Notes: generated by a model not told the origin, from the letters alone. 64,000 nucleotides of DNA from Agromyces cerinus subsp. cerinus (GCF_900142065.1 NZ_FSRJ01000004.1:372001-436000); one strand, 5' to 3'; numbered from the stretch's first letter, positions 18,061 through 28,017 are shown. A program made the numbers and translations.

Positions 18061-18441
18061 TCAGTCGTGCGTCGCGGAGTGCTCGGAGTCGAGCGCGGCG
18101 AGTTGGTCTTCGAGGTGGAACACCTCGGGAAGTCGTGGGGCGGACTGGTCGGGTCGACCGCCCAGCGCGAGGAAGAACTCGGCCATGTCGGCCTCCCACG
18201 CGGACGTGCGCGGGTCGAGTTCGAGCGCTGCCTGCGACGCGTCGTCGTCGTCGGTCTCGTAGTAGCCGATGAGCAGTCCGTCGGGTCGGAGGAAGAGCGA
18301 GTAGTTGCGCCGACCGGATGCCTCGATCGCGCGCAGCATCTCGGGCCAGACGGCCTCGTGGCGGGCGCGGTACTCGTCGAGGCGTGCAGGGTCGACCTGC
18401 AGCTGGAAGCAGACTCGCTGCGTGCGGTGCGCCTCGCCCAT
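18061..18441 (-). CDS. rhaM: L-rhamnose mutarotase
   Basis: A 126-residue protein of the RhaM/YiiL family that interconverts alpha and beta anomers of L-rhamnose for the isomerase. Conserved features are RVCFQLQVDPARLDEY, the catalytic His in RARHEAVWPEM, the Tyr pair in LLIGYYETDD and the C-terminal FHLE. The length is a little above the usual 104 because of a short C-terminal tail. ATG 18441 is preceded by GGAGGGGAG. A strong stem-loop separates it from rhaS upstream. Confidence 0.9.
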   Translation of the reverse strand: MGEAHRTQRVCFQLQVDPARLDEYRARHEAVWPEMLRAIEASGRRNYSLFLRPDGLLIGYYETDDDDASQAALELDPRTSAWEADMAEFFLALGGRPDQSAPRLPEVFHLEDQLAALDSEHSATHD

Positions 18442-18487
18442 GGCCTGCTCCCCTCCTGGTGTGCGAATGGTGCTGCTGTTCCGGGGT

Positions 18488-18518
18488 GGCCCTGCCCGGC
18501 GGGACGCCGGGCAGGGCC
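18488..18518 (-). terminator. Stem-loop between rhaS and rhaM (attenuating terminator or 3' stabiliser)
   Basis: A perfect 13-bp GC-rich stem (18488-18500 with 18506-18518) around a 5-base loop, placed 10 bases after the rhaS stop. As the genes on either side run the same way and belong to one pathway, it probably sets a lower level for the catabolic genes or protects the transporter mRNA, rather than ending the operon. Confidence 0.7.
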
Positions 18519-18527
18519 CGTGATCGA

Positions 18528-19562
18528 CTAGAAGTCGAACTCGCCGATGTTCTCGGCGTCGAACACGAAGGGGTCGCCGAGGAGCACGACGCCGTCGGCG
18601 CCGACGGTGTACTCGCCGAGCTTGCCCGCGTCGAAGGTGTCGCCCTCGGCGCCCGTGATGTCGCCCTCGATAAGCGCCTTCGACGCGTAGGCGGCGAGGT
18701 AGCCGAGGTCGGCCGGGTTCCACAGGGCGAACGCCGTGACGGTGCCGTCTTCGACGTACTCGCGCATCTGGTTCGGCGTGCCGAGGCCGGTCAGTGCGAC
18801 CTTGCCCTGGTACTCCGAGGTCTGGAGGTAGCGCGCGGCAGCCGCGATGCCGACGGTGGTCGGCGAGACGATTCCCTTGAGGTTGGGGTGGGTCTGCAGC
18901 AGCGCCGCGGTCTTGTCGAACGAGGTCTGGTCGTCGTCGTCGCCGTAGACGACCTCGACGAGCTCGATGCCGGGGTGGTCGGCCGCGAGCTGCTCCTTCA
19001 TCAGTTCGATCCAGGCGTTCTGGTTCGTCGCGTTCGCCGAGGCCGACAGGATGGCGATCTCGCCGGCGTCGCCGATCTGCTCGGCGATGAGGTCGACCTG
19101 CACCTTGGCGATGCCCTCCGCGTCCGCCTGGTTCACGAACACGTCGCGGCAGTCGGTGTTGGTGTCGGAGTCGAACGTGACCACCTTGACGCCGGCGTCG
19201 CGCGCCTCGTTGAGGGCGTCGCAGATCGCCTTCGGGTCGTTCGCGGAGATCGCGATCGCGCCGACGCCCTGCTGGGTGAGCGTGTTGATGTAGCTGACCT
19301 GGCCGTCGGGCGTGGCCTCGGCGGGGCCGACCTCGGCGAAGGTGCCGTCGAACTCCTCGATGGCCTCCTCGCCACCGGCGTTCGACGTGTCGAAGTACGG
19401 GTTGCCGAGGTTCTTCGGCAGGAAGGTGATCGACAGGTTGCCGCCGTCGCCCTCCCCGCCGCCGGAGCCGGAGTCACCGGCGGCGCAGCCGGTCGCGACG
19501 AGCGCCACACTCACCGCGAGCGCGGCGAGGGCTGCTGCCCGGGTCTTCTTCTGAAACAACAT
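18528..19562 (-). CDS. rhaS: Rhamnose ABC transporter, substrate-binding lipoprotein
   Basis: A 344-residue sugar-binding lipoprotein (periplasmic-binding family 4, RhaS type). The signal MLFQKKTRAAALAALAVS ends in the lipobox VATGC. A Gly/Ser linker leads into NLSITFLPKNLGNPYFDT, which is characteristic of rhamnose/autoinducer-2 binding proteins. It captures L-rhamnose outside the cell for RhaPQ. The ATG at 19562 has AAGGGA 9 bases upstream. It is the last transporter gene and the most likely to be over-expressed, given the hairpin just after it. Confidence 0.9.
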   Translation of the reverse strand: MLFQKKTRAAALAALAVSVALVATGCAAGDSGSGGGEGDGGNLSITFLPKNLGNPYFDTSNAGGEEAIEEFDGTFAEVGPAEATPDGQVSYINTLTQQGVGAIAISANDPKAICDALNEARDAGVKVVTFDSDTNTDCRDVFVNQADAEGIAKVQVDLIAEQIGDAGEIAILSASANATNQNAWIELMKEQLAADHPGIELVEVVYGDDDDQTSFDKTAALLQTHPNLKGIVSPTTVGIAAAARYLQTSEYQGKVALTGLGTPNQMREYVEDGTVTAFALWNPADLGYLAAYASKALIEGDITGAEGDTFDAGKLGEYTVGADGVVLLGDPFVFDAENIGEFDF

Positions 19563-19626
19563 CGTTGTTCGTCCCTTCATTGGATGACGTCGATGACCTG
19601 GTCGCATCGACGGTGGTGCGGTCTGG

Positions 19627-20691
19627 TTACCCTGCTGTGGAGACCTCGACGCGCGGTTTCCCTCCTGGAGCCCGGCGCCGTGTGCGCAGCCAGGCCAGGA
19701 AGCTGGAGGACACCACCGAGATCACGAGCAGCACCCCGGTGATGATGTTGATGACGTCGGAGGTGACGTTGGCCAGGCGCAATGCGCTCGCCAGCACTCC
19801 GATGAGCAGCACGCCGGCGATGACGCCGTGCAGCGCCCCGCGGCCGCCGAACACGCTGACCCCGCCGAGCACGACGGCTGCGATGACCTGCAGCTCCATG
19901 CCGGTCGCGTTGTCGCCGCGGGCGCTGCCGAAGCGGAGCGTGTAGTAGATGCCGGCGAGCGCCGAGACGAGGCCCGCGAGCACGAACAGGATGAACTTCG
20001 TGCGCCCCACGTCGACGCCCGAGAACGCCGCCGTCTCCTTCGAGAGGCCGATCGCGTAGATGCCGCGTCCGAACGGGGTGAAGTGCAGCAGCACCGCGAA
20101 GATCACGAGCAGTACGAGGAACGGGATGATCACGAGCGGGACGCCGGTCGTACCGAGCTTCGCCTTGGCGAGGTCGGTCCAGAACTCGGGGAAGTCGGTG
20201 ACCGCGGTCGTGCCGAGGAGGCCCACGGCGAGGCCGCGGAACAATGCCAGCGTGCCGATCGTGACGGCGAGCGAGGGCAGGCCGACGACCGTCACGAGGA
20301 ACCCGTTGATCGCGCCGCCGATGCCGCCGACGAGGAGCGCGATGAGCGCCGCGATCTCGAACGGCATGCCGCCATGGGTGAGCACGCCGGTGACGACGCT
20401 CGAGAGCCCGACGACGCTCGCGACCGAGAGGTCGATCTCGCCGGTGATCATGATGAGCGTCATCGGCAGCGCGATGAGCAGGATCGGTGTGACGTCGAGG
20501 ATCAGGTAGGTCAGCGTGATCGGCTGGCCGAATCCGCGGATCGTCATCGACGCGATGATCACGACGACGATGAGGAGGGCGATGATGGCCATCTCGCGGG
20601 TGAGCAGGAGGCGCTTCCACAACGGCTGGTCGTAGTCGCGGTACTGCCGCACCGATGCGGGGGCGGGCGTGGTCTGGGTGATGCTCGACAT
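19627..20691 (-). CDS. rhaQ: Rhamnose ABC transporter permease
   Basis: A 354-residue BPD_transp_2 permease with about nine to ten hydrophobic segments. [17 protein letters not shown] and [17 protein letters not shown] are the conserved loops of ribose/rhamnose permeases. It pairs with the neighbouring permease to form the channel. The ATG at 20691 shares one base with the stop of the upstream permease (TGATG), so translation is coupled. Assignment to RhaQ rather than RhaP is by position and is not certain. Confidence 0.88.
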   Translation of the reverse strand: MSSITQTTPAPASVRQYRDYDQPLWKRLLLTREMAIIALLIVVVIIASMTIRGFGQPITLTYLILDVTPILLIALPMTLIMITGEIDLSVASVVGLSSVVTGVLTHGGMPFEIAALIALLVGGIGGAINGFLVTVVGLPSLAVTIGTLALFRGLAVGLLGTTAVTDFPEFWTDLAKAKLGTTGVPLVIIPFLVLLVIFAVLLHFTPFGRGIYAIGLSKETAAFSGVDVGRTKFILFVLAGLVSALAGIYYTLRFGSARGDNATGMELQVIAAVVLGGVSVFGGRGALHGVIAGVLLIGVLASALRLANVTSDVINIITGVLLVISVVSSSFLAWLRTRRRAPGGKPRVEVSTAG

Positions 20692-21716
20692 CAGCTGTCG
20701 TCCCTTGCCTCGATGAGCTTGCGTTTCTGTCGGACCGCGAGCACGCGGTCGAGCACGATGGCGCCGATGATGAGCACGCCGACGACGGCGCGCTGCCAGA
20801 AGTCGGGAATGCCGAGGATCGGGAGCGCCCGGTTGATCGTGAGCAGGAGCACCGCGCCGATCGCGGCACCCCAGACCGAGCCGACGCCGCCGACGATCGC
20901 GACGCCGCCGATCACGGCCGCACCCACCGCGTCGAGCTCCCAGCCCGAGCCGGCCTGCGAGTTGATCGTGCCGTAGCGGGCCGCGTAGAGCACGCCGCCG
21001 AGGCCGGCGAGGGCGCCCGAGAGCAGGAAGGCGGTGAGCAGGCGCCGGGTGACGCGAAGGCCGTACAGTTCGGCCGCCGCCGGGTCGGAGCCGATCGCGT
21101 AGAACTCGCGGCCGCCGCGGGTGTTCTTCATGTACCACCCGGCGATGATGAGCACGACGAGCGCGATGATCGTCAGGATCGGAATCGTCAGGAACTGCTC
21201 GGTGCCGAGCGCGAGGAAGCTCTTCGGCAGGTCGGAGGCGTTGATGCGGTCGCTGCCGGTCCAGAGCACGTTGATGCCGCGGTACGCGTAGAGCGTGCCG
21301 AGCGTGATGACCATGGCGGGCACCTTCGCGAACGCCACGAGTGCGCCGTTGATGAGGCCGAGCACGCCGCCGAACGCAACCGCGATGACGAAGACCGCGA
21401 TGATCGGGATCCCCGGGAAGTCGATGAACAGGCGCCCGGTGAGGTACGCGGTCAGGCCGAGCACCGAGCCGACCGAGAGGTCGACGTTGCGCGTGATCAG
21501 CACGATCGCCTGGCCGACGGCCACGAGCACGAGGATCGACGGGGTCAGCAGCAGGTCGCGCCATCCGTCTGCGCTGAACAGGAAGTTCGGGTTCGCCGCC
21601 GTGGCCGCGATGATGACGATCACGAGCGCGAGGAGGATGCCGAACTCTCGGGCCTTGCCGATCGCACCGAGGCGTTTCGTCACGTTGGAGGTGGGGGTGG
21701 TGGTCGCGGTGCTCAC
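20691..21716 (-). CDS. rhaP: Rhamnose ABC transporter permease
   Basis: A 341-residue BPD_transp_2 permease, paralogous to the following gene. It has the loop [18 protein letters not shown] and the C-terminal [18 protein letters not shown]. The start is GTG 21716, which overlaps the TGA of the ATPase gene (GTGA). The N-terminus is Thr/Ala-rich and cytosolic. Together with the second permease, the ATPase and RhaS it makes a complete importer. Confidence 0.88.
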   Translation of the reverse strand: MSTATTTPTSNVTKRLGAIGKAREFGILLALVIVIIAATAANPNFLFSADGWRDLLLTPSILVLVAVGQAIVLITRNVDLSVGSVLGLTAYLTGRLFIDFPGIPIIAVFVIAVAFGGVLGLINGALVAFAKVPAMVITLGTLYAYRGINVLWTGSDRINASDLPKSFLALGTEQFLTIPILTIIALVVLIIAGWYMKNTRGGREFYAIGSDPAAAELYGLRVTRRLLTAFLLSGALAGLGGVLYAARYGTINSQAGSGWELDAVGAAVIGGVAIVGGVGSVWGAAIGAVLLLTINRALPILGIPDFWQRAVVGVLIIGAIVLDRVLAVRQKRKLIEARDDS

Positions 21717-23239
21717 GAGTGCTGCTCCTCGGCGTGGGTCGCGGCGAACATGACGTTCTCGGATGTCGCGTCGGCGCGGTCGATCTCGGCGGTGATGCGT
21801 CCTTCGCGCATCACGAGCACGCGATCGGCCATGCCGAGCACCTCGGGCAGCTCGGACGAGATCATGAGGATGCCCATGCCCTGTCCGGCGAGCTCGGAGA
21901 GCAGTCGGTGCACTTCGGCCTTCGTGCCGACGTCGATGCCGCGGGTCGGCTCGTCGATGATGAGCACGGTGGGCTCGGTCGCGAGCCACTTGCCGAGCAC
22001 GACCTTCTGCTGGTTGCCGCCCGAGAGGGTTCCCGCGACGGTGCTGAGCGCGTTCGTCTTCACTTCGAGCCGGCTCGCCCAGACGCGGGCGGCGCGGTTC
22101 TCGAAGCCCGAGGTGATGATGCCGAACTTCGCGAGCTGCTCGCGGATCGCGAGCGTGGTGTTGCGCGAGACGCTCGAGTCGAGCACGAGGCCCTGCTTGC
22201 GGCGGTCCTCGGGAACGAGGGCGAGACCGAGGCGCATCGCGGCGGTCGGACTCTTCGCGGGCACGGGCTTGCCGTTCAGCCGCACGGTGCCGCTCTGATA
22301 GTGATCGACGCCGAAGATCGCACGGGCGACCTCGCTGCGGCCGGCGCCGACGAGGCCGGCGAGGCCGACGATCTCGCCGGAGCGCACGGTCAGCGTGATG
22401 TCGTGGAAGATGCCGGCGCTCGTGAGCCCCTCGACCTCGAGCAGGGGGTCGCCGATCGTGGTCTCCTGCTTCGGGAAGAGCTCGGTGACGTCGCGGCCGA
22501 CCATCTGGCGCACGATCTCGTCGACGTTCGTGTCGGCGATGCGACTCGTCGAGATGTAGGCGCCGTCGCGCATGACGGTGACGGTGTCGCAGAGGTCGAA
22601 CACCTCGTCGAAGCGGTGGGAGATGAAGACGATGGCGCGGCCCTCGTCGCGGAGGCTCCGCGCGATCTGGAAGAGACGGTCGACCTCGACGCCCGAGAGG
22701 GCGGCGGTCGGCTCGTCCATGATGAGCACCTTCGCGTCGAGCGAGATGGCCTTGGCGATCTCGATGACCTGCTGGTCGGCGATGGAGAGGCCGTCGGCCG
22801 GGCGATCGGGGTCGATCCGCACGCCGAGGCGCTGGAACAGGCCGTCGACCTCGGCGCGCATGGCCTTGCGGTCGATGCGGCCGAACCGGCCGACCGGCTG
22901 GCGGCCCATGAAGACGTTCTCGGTGACCGAGAGGTCGGGGAAGAGGGTCGGCTCCTGGTAGATGACGGCGATGCCCGCGGCCTTCGAGTCGGCCGTCGAG
23001 GTGAAGTCGACCTCCGCGCCCTCGAGGCGGAACACGCCGGCGTCGCGTCGGTAGAGGCCTGCGACGATCTTCACGAGGGTCGACTTGCCGGCGCCGTTCT
23101 CGCCGACGAGGGCGTGGATCGAGCCGGCGTCCACCTCGATGGTGCCGGAGCGGAGGGCAACGACGGATCCGAACGATTTACGGATGTCGCGCAGTTCGAG
23201 CGCCGGAGCGGGGTCGGCGGCGCCGGGGGGAATCGTCAT
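21713..23239 (-). CDS. rhaT: Rhamnose ABC transporter ATP-binding protein, two ATPase domains
   Basis: A 508-residue tandem ABC ATPase of the RbsA/RhaT class. The first domain has Walker [10 protein letters not shown] and Walker [13 protein letters not shown]. The second has a degenerate Walker A ([12 protein letters not shown]), signature [15 protein letters not shown] and Walker [13 protein letters not shown]. This asymmetry is normal for carbohydrate transporters of the family. The ATG at 23239 has only a weak ribosome site (AGGTCC). It is the first gene of the rha operon, divergent from the LacI-type regulator. Confidence 0.92.
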   Translation of the reverse strand: MTIPPGAADPAPALELRDIRKSFGSVVALRSGTIEVDAGSIHALVGENGAGKSTLVKIVAGLYRRDAGVFRLEGAEVDFTSTADSKAAGIAVIYQEPTLFPDLSVTENVFMGRQPVGRFGRIDRKAMRAEVDGLFQRLGVRIDPDRPADGLSIADQQVIEIAKAISLDAKVLIMDEPTAALSGVEVDRLFQIARSLRDEGRAIVFISHRFDEVFDLCDTVTVMRDGAYISTSRIADTNVDEIVRQMVGRDVTELFPKQETTIGDPLLEVEGLTSAGIFHDITLTVRSGEIVGLAGLVGAGRSEVARAIFGVDHYQSGTVRLNGKPVPAKSPTAAMRLGLALVPEDRRKQGLVLDSSVSRNTTLAIREQLAKFGIITSGFENRAARVWASRLEVKTNALSTVAGTLSGGNQQKVVLGKWLATEPTVLIIDEPTRGIDVGTKAEVHRLLSELAGQGMGILMISSELPEVLGMADRVLVMREGRITAEIDRADATSENVMFAATHAEEQHS

Positions 23240-23277
23240 TGATCTGGACCTAAACTGCGGGGCTGGACCCCACGTGG

Positions 23278-23291
23278 TTGAATCGTTTTAA
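23278..23291 (+). promoter_or_regulatory. Candidate LacI-family operator in the rha divergent promoter
   Basis: ttgaatcgttttaa is an imperfect palindrome around a central CG, matching in five of seven symmetrical pairs. Central-CG palindromes are the usual LacI-family site. It lies between the rhaT and regulator starts (39 and 112 bases away) and could control both directions. Confidence 0.5.
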
Positions 23292-23403
23292 TGCGTACGA
23301 ACATGAGCAATTTACGGCGACGGCGATGCGATGTCAAGTCGCGGAAAGCGCGAGTGGTACGTTTCAGTTCAGAGTCGCGGAACACCGCGGGAAGGGCGGG
23401 ACG

Positions 23404-24411
23404 ATGACGGTGAGTGTCCGGGATGTCGCCGCCGCGGCATCCGTTTCGGTTGGAACCGTCTCGAACGTGCTGAACCGCCCCGAGAAGGTCGCGCCGTCGA
23501 CCGTGGCACGCGTCACCGCCGCCATCGAGGAGCTCGGCTTCGTGCGCAACGACGCGGCCCGACAGCTGCGCGCCGGGCACAGCCGATCCATCGGCCTCGT
23601 CGTGCTCGACGTGCGCAACCCCTTCTTCACCGACGTCGCCCGCGGCGCGGAGGATCGCGCCGCCGAAGAGGGCATGACGATCCTGCTCGGCAACAGCGAC
23701 GAGAACACCGATCGCGAGCGCGCCTACCTCGACCTCTTCGAGGAGCAGCGCGTCGCCGGCGTGCTCATCTCCCCGCTCGCCGACGACCTCCCCCGATTGC
23801 AGCGCCTGCGCGACCGCGGCACCACCGTCGTGCTCGTCGACCGGGAGGTGCCCGACCAGAGCTTCTCCTCCGTCGCCGTCGACGACGTCGTCGGCGGATA
23901 CCTCGCCGTGCGACACCTGCTCGACACCGGCCGCCGCCGCATCGCCTTCATCGGCGGGCCGGCGAGCATCCGGCAGGTCGCCGACCGACTCGAGGGCGCA
24001 CGACGCGCCGTCGCCGAGACCGACGATGCCGCCCTCGAGGTCGTCGCGACGGAATCGCTCTCGGTGCTCGCGGGCAGGGCGGCCGGCGAGGGCGTCCGCG
24101 AGCGCGCGGCATCCGATCGCCCCGACGCGGTCTTCGCCGCCAACGACCTGCTCGCGATGGGCGTGCTCCAGGCGCTCATGATGCAGGGCGGAATCGACGT
24201 TCCCGGAGAGATCGCACTCATCGGCTACGACGACATCGACTTCGCCTCGGCCGCTGTCGTGCCGCTCTCCTCGATCAGGCAGCCGGCCGAGCTCATCGGC
24301 TACACCGCCGTCGATCTCATGCTGAAAGAGGCCAACGGCGAATCCGTGCAGGAGCGCGTGCTGTTCCAGCCCGAGCTCGTCGTGCGCGAATCGACCAGCG
24401 CGCGCAGCTGA
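23404..24411 (+). CDS. LacI-family transcriptional regulator, probable repressor of the rha operon
   Basis: A 335-residue regulator. The N-terminal HTH VSVRDVAAAASVSVGTVSNVLN is standard LacI family, followed by the hinge helix GHSRSIGLVVLDVRNPFF and a type I periplasmic-binding ligand domain (FIGGPASIRQVADRLEG, DAVFAANDLLAMGVLQAL, IGYDDIDFASAA). I start at ATG 23404, with GGGAAGGGCGGG before it. It is transcribed away from the rha genes and probably responds to rhamnose or a phosphorylated intermediate. The effector is inferred from position only. Confidence 0.85.
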   Translation: MTVSVRDVAAAASVSVGTVSNVLNRPEKVAPSTVARVTAAIEELGFVRNDAARQLRAGHSRSIGLVVLDVRNPFFTDVARGAEDRAAEEGMTILLGNSDENTDRERAYLDLFEEQRVAGVLISPLADDLPRLQRLRDRGTTVVLVDREVPDQSFSSVAVDDVVGGYLAVRHLLDTGRRRIAFIGGPASIRQVADRLEGARRAVAETDDAALEVVATESLSVLAGRAAGEGVRERAASDRPDAVFAANDLLAMGVLQALMMQGGIDVPGEIALIGYDDIDFASAAVVPLSSIRQPAELIGYTAVDLMLKEANGESVQERVLFQPELVVRESTSARS

Positions 24412-24429
24412 GCCCCGGCAGGTGCGAGA

Positions 24430-25911
24430 TCACCCGGCGGACGAGAGTCCGTGGAGCATCTTCGCGATCTGCTCCTGCACCTGCGCGTCGCCGACCTCGA
24501 ACAGGGCGTAGCTGATTCCCGCAGACTGGATGGGGCGATTGGGGTACTGCTTGTAGGTGGGCAGCACGCTGAGCAGACGGGCGGCCATCTGCGGCGCCTG
24601 CCACGTCTTCTCCGCGAAGCTGGTCATGAAGATGTCGTAGCGTTCTTGCGGGTCCTGCCACAGGTCGAACAGCTCCGGCACGATCGCCGTGTACGAAGCC
24701 GGACCGCGCCATCCGTCGCGGACGTTCCAGATCGCTTTCCACTTGCCGAGACGGATGGCTCCGGGGATCATCTCCGTCTCGGTCATGTACAGCCAGTGGT
24801 CCCGAGTGGACGGCCCGTCGCCTCGCAGGAGGGCGGATTGGTCGTAGCTGTCGAAGATGGTGGGCTCGCCCTCCCGGTCCTCGGCCGGCAGCTCCAGGCC
24901 GGCGAGGCTCGCGAACGTGGCCATGAGGTCCAACGACCCGACGATCTCGGAGTTGCGTCGTCCGGCCTCGATCGTTCCGGGCCACCAGGCGATGGCCGGC
25001 ACGCGGCTCCCGCCCTCGTAGTCGGTGCCTTTCGTGCCGCGGTACGGGGTGTACCCGCAGTCGGGGTAGACGTCCTGCCACGCGCCGTTGTCGGTCGTCC
25101 AGACGATGAGCGTGTTCTCCGCGATGCCCAGCTCGCGCACCTTGTCGACGACCTGGCCCACCCGATGGTCGAGCTCGACGAGGGAGTCGAGATACTTCGA
25201 CTTGCCGAGCGACGCGCCCTCGAAGTCCGGGTGCGGCAGGTTCGGCTGATGCAGCTTCGCGGTGTTCAGGTACAGGAAGAACGGAGCATCCCCGGTCGCG
25301 TGGTCCTCGAGATACTCGAGCGCGAAGTTCGTGGACTTCTCGTCGATGAACGGGATGTTGGAGGAGTCGATCTTCTCGACCTCGTGCGGCTGTTCACCGA
25401 CCTTGCCCTCGAGGGCCCCCGTGACGTTGCCCCACATCTTCATCGTGGCCTCGTCGTCGAACGGGAAGTCGGGGTTGTAGGCCTTGTCGGTGTACGTGTA
25501 CGCATTCAGGTGGTACAGCGTCGTGTTGTACATCTCATCGAATCCGTGCGCGGTCGGCATGGCGTAGTCGGCCTCGCCGACGTGCCACTTCCCGATCTGA
25601 CAGGTGTCGTAGTCGGCCTTCTTGAGGACGCTCGCGAGCGTCCACTCCCCGGCGGGCAGACCGCCCCCCTGACCGGGGAATGCGACCGTCGTCATCCCGC
25701 TGCGAATCGGGAGCCGGCCGGTCAACGCCGCTGCGCGCCCTGGAGTGCAGCTGGGCTGGCCGTAGAACGACATGAACTGCAGCCCCTCGGCCGCGAGACG
25801 ATCGAGGTTCGGCGTCGGCGCACCTCGGTTCTCACCGCCGCCGTAGCATCCCAGATCACCCCACCCGACGTCGTCGGACATGAACAGGATGATGTTCGGC
25901 TTCTCGGCCAT
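24430..25911 (-). CDS. Arylsulfatase-type sulfatase, Cys-type
   Basis: A 493-residue alkaline-phosphatase-fold sulfatase. The active-site signature CTPGR (Cys55, Arg59) followed by AAALTGR is the target for conversion of Cys to formylglycine. Asp13 and Asp14 (MSDDVGWGDLG), IGKWHVGE and WTTDNGA complete the metal site. There is no signal peptide, so it acts in the cytosol. ATG 25911 has GGGGGAG upstream. The formylglycine-generating enzyme gene is directly upstream on the same strand. The substrate is unknown; the region next door handles L-rhamnose. It is convergent with the LacI-type gene, with only 18 bases between. Confidence 0.9.
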   Translation of the reverse strand: MAEKPNIILFMSDDVGWGDLGCYGGGENRGAPTPNLDRLAAEGLQFMSFYGQPSCTPGRAAALTGRLPIRSGMTTVAFPGQGGGLPAGEWTLASVLKKADYDTCQIGKWHVGEADYAMPTAHGFDEMYNTTLYHLNAYTYTDKAYNPDFPFDDEATMKMWGNVTGALEGKVGEQPHEVEKIDSSNIPFIDEKSTNFALEYLEDHATGDAPFFLYLNTAKLHQPNLPHPDFEGASLGKSKYLDSLVELDHRVGQVVDKVRELGIAENTLIVWTTDNGAWQDVYPDCGYTPYRGTKGTDYEGGSRVPAIAWWPGTIEAGRRNSEIVGSLDLMATFASLAGLELPAEDREGEPTIFDSYDQSALLRGDGPSTRDHWLYMTETEMIPGAIRLGKWKAIWNVRDGWRGPASYTAIVPELFDLWQDPQERYDIFMTSFAEKTWQAPQMAARLLSVLPTYKQYPNRPIQSAGISYALFEVGDAQVQEQIAKMLHGLSSAG

Positions 25912-26043
25912 CTTCGCGTCTCCCCCACGTGAATACCGCTTCTGTTCGGACGCTAGCAGAGCCCGCTCGAGGAGGTCACCCCCGTCCGGGGGCATGGCAT
26001 GCTCCGCGCACGCCGGCATCACCTGCGACGAGCCCGGCGGAAG

Positions 26044-26958
26044 CTAGGCGTCCTTCGCGCAGCGGAAGCCGATGTGCGACATCCCGGTCTCCTCCGATTG
26101 CGGCGACCGCGCGGCCGGCCGGAATCGCAGGCAGTACTCCGGCGAGCACAGGAACGATCCTCCCTTGAGCACCCGGCGCGCAGTCGCGGGAAAGGCCTCG
26201 TCCGCACTCGCGCGAGCCAGCAGGTTCTCCCGCTTCCCGGCGTCGACCGGACTCTCCGACAACCGCAGATGGCGAGGCGTGTAGAAGTCGCTCGTCCACT
26301 CCCAGACGTTGCCGACCATGTCGTACAGCCCGAAACCGTTCGCGGGGTACGTGCCGACCTCAGCCGTTCCGCCCACCCCCTGGTTGTCGTACGGGAAGCG
26401 GCCCAACCAGGAGTTCGCCTGCGCGACACCGCCGGGATACGGCTCCTCGCCCCAGGAGAACCGCGCACCGTCGATCCCGCCGCGCGAGGCGAACTCGTGC
26501 TCCGCCTCGGTAGGCAGCCGAAGCCCCGCCCAGCCGGCGAACGACACCGCATCCTCGAACGCGACGTGCACGACCGGATGCTGCATGCGCCCGTCGATGG
26601 ACGACCCCGGGCCGAAGGGGCTCCGCCAGTAGGCGCCGGGCTGCCAGCGCCACCACCCCCGCCAATCGCCGAGGTCGACCGGGCCGCGAGTCGGCGTGAA
26701 CACCATCGAACCCGGAACCAGATCGGCCGGATCCGCGCCCGGAAACGCACTGGAGTCCAATTCGCGCTCCGCCACCGTGACGTAGCCCGACGCATCCACG
26801 AACTCGGCGAACATCTCATTCGTGACCTCGTGCCGCTGGATCCAGAACGGATCGACCCGACGCTCGTGAACTGGGCGCTCGTCGGGGTAGAAGTCATCAG
26901 AGCCCATTCGGAACGATCCGCCCTCGATCATCACCAGCTCACGGCCATCGGCTGTCAT
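26044..26958 (-). CDS. Formylglycine-generating enzyme (sulfatase-modifying factor)
   Basis: A 304-residue FGE-sulfatase domain protein that oxidises the sulfatase Cys to formylglycine using copper and oxygen. It carries the family start VMIEGGSFRMGSDD, the middle LPTEAEHEFASRGG and WEWTSDFY, and the catalytic Cys pair in GGSFLCSPEYC followed by RFRPAARS and GFRC at the end. The Cys pair classes it as an active FGE, not a paralogue such as EgtB or PvdO. ATG 26958 is chosen because it lies directly before the conserved core. It precedes the sulfatase by 132 bases. Confidence 0.92.
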   Translation of the reverse strand: MTADGRELVMIEGGSFRMGSDDFYPDERPVHERRVDPFWIQRHEVTNEMFAEFVDASGYVTVAERELDSSAFPGADPADLVPGSMVFTPTRGPVDLGDWRGWWRWQPGAYWRSPFGPGSSIDGRMQHPVVHVAFEDAVSFAGWAGLRLPTEAEHEFASRGGIDGARFSWGEEPYPGGVAQANSWLGRFPYDNQGVGGTAEVGTYPANGFGLYDMVGNVWEWTSDFYTPRHLRLSESPVDAGKRENLLARASADEAFPATARRVLKGGSFLCSPEYCLRFRPAARSPQSEETGMSHIGFRCAKDA

Positions 26959-27036
26959 TCGCCCACCGTACCCAGTCCCCCAGCCCCAACCGTCGGCCCG
27001 TCGTGACACATGTCGATCACCCCGCGAGCGTGGCTC

Positions 27037-27900
27037 CTAGTCGACGAAGCGCTGGACGAAGGCGAGGGCCTCGTCGGCGACGTCGCGCCATCCCGAGTCG
27101 ATCGTCAGCGAGTGTCCCCGATCGGGGATGATGATCTCCTCGGTGATGCCGCTGTTGTGCTTCGCCTGGATCTTGTAGCTGGCATTGGTGATCGCCGGCG
27201 GCACCGTGTGGTCCTTCTCCCCGCCGATGATCAGCAGCGGCCCTCGGGCGGGGTTCTTCGAGTCGACTTCGGTGTCACCGCCGAAGGGATTGAAGTTCGC
27301 GAATGCCGCCTGGAACAGCGGAAGGCCCGCCGCCGCGACGTGATGCTCCTCGAAGAGCCGGCGCCCCTCCTCCTCGCTCAGCGCGTTGACCCAGCCGTAC
27401 TGGAACTGCTCCCACGTCAGGGCGATGCCGCGACCGGCGTTGGCGGGGTTCGCGAGCACCGGGGCCGCGGACTTCAACGACGAGGCGGGCAGGGGCAGCA
27501 CGCCCTTGAACGGCGCGTTGTCGATCGACACCGTCACTGCCGCCGCGCCTTCGCCGGCGATCTTCTGCGCGATGAGTCCGCCGAAGGAGTGACCGATCAC
27601 GACGGGACTCCGGTCGAGTGCAGTGATCGCCTCCAGATAGTGGTCGGTGACCTGCTGGACCATCTTCTTCGCGAAGGCCTCGGGGTGCTCACGGGCCTCT
27701 GCGACGGTGGCCGGGTCGTCGGGCCAGCCGGAGGCGAGGGTCACGAATCCGTTGTCCTCGAAGAACTCCCGCCACGGCGCCCAGCTGCTCGAGAGCAGCC
27801 AGAGCCCGTGCACGAACACGACCGGCGTGCGGTCCGACGCGTTCGCTCGATCGATCTCGACGCGTTCCCAGTCGGCGAGGGTGGAGGTGCTGTCACTCAT
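27037..27900 (-). CDS. Alpha/beta-fold hydrolase
   Basis: A 287-residue alpha/beta hydrolase. The oxyanion strand PVVFVHGLWLLSSSW, nucleophile elbow GHSFGG (Ser at about residue 101), acid in GGEKDHTVPP and His in PDRGHSLT give a complete catalytic triad. The layout resembles esterases of the non-haem peroxidase/lysophospholipase-like type. The substrate cannot be read. The ATG at 27900 has GAGAGG upstream. It ends 78 bases before the FGE start on the same strand and might be cotranscribed with the sulfatase genes. Confidence 0.85.
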   Translation of the reverse strand: MSDSTSTLADWERVEIDRANASDRTPVVFVHGLWLLSSSWAPWREFFEDNGFVTLASGWPDDPATVAEAREHPEAFAKKMVQQVTDHYLEAITALDRSPVVIGHSFGGLIAQKIAGEGAAAVTVSIDNAPFKGVLPLPASSLKSAAPVLANPANAGRGIALTWEQFQYGWVNALSEEEGRRLFEEHHVAAAGLPLFQAAFANFNPFGGDTEVDSKNPARGPLLIIGGEKDHTVPPAITNASYKIQAKHNSGITEEIIIPDRGHSLTIDSGWRDVADEALAFVQRFVD

Positions 27901-28017
27901 GTGTCGTCCTCTCAACGGTGGTCGTGGCCGTGCTGCTGCGCGGCCGAAGCCGCCACCAGCGTAGGACTTCGACGATCCTGCCGCGAGGGGCGGGTTCAGG
28001 CTGCGCTCGCCGCGAGC

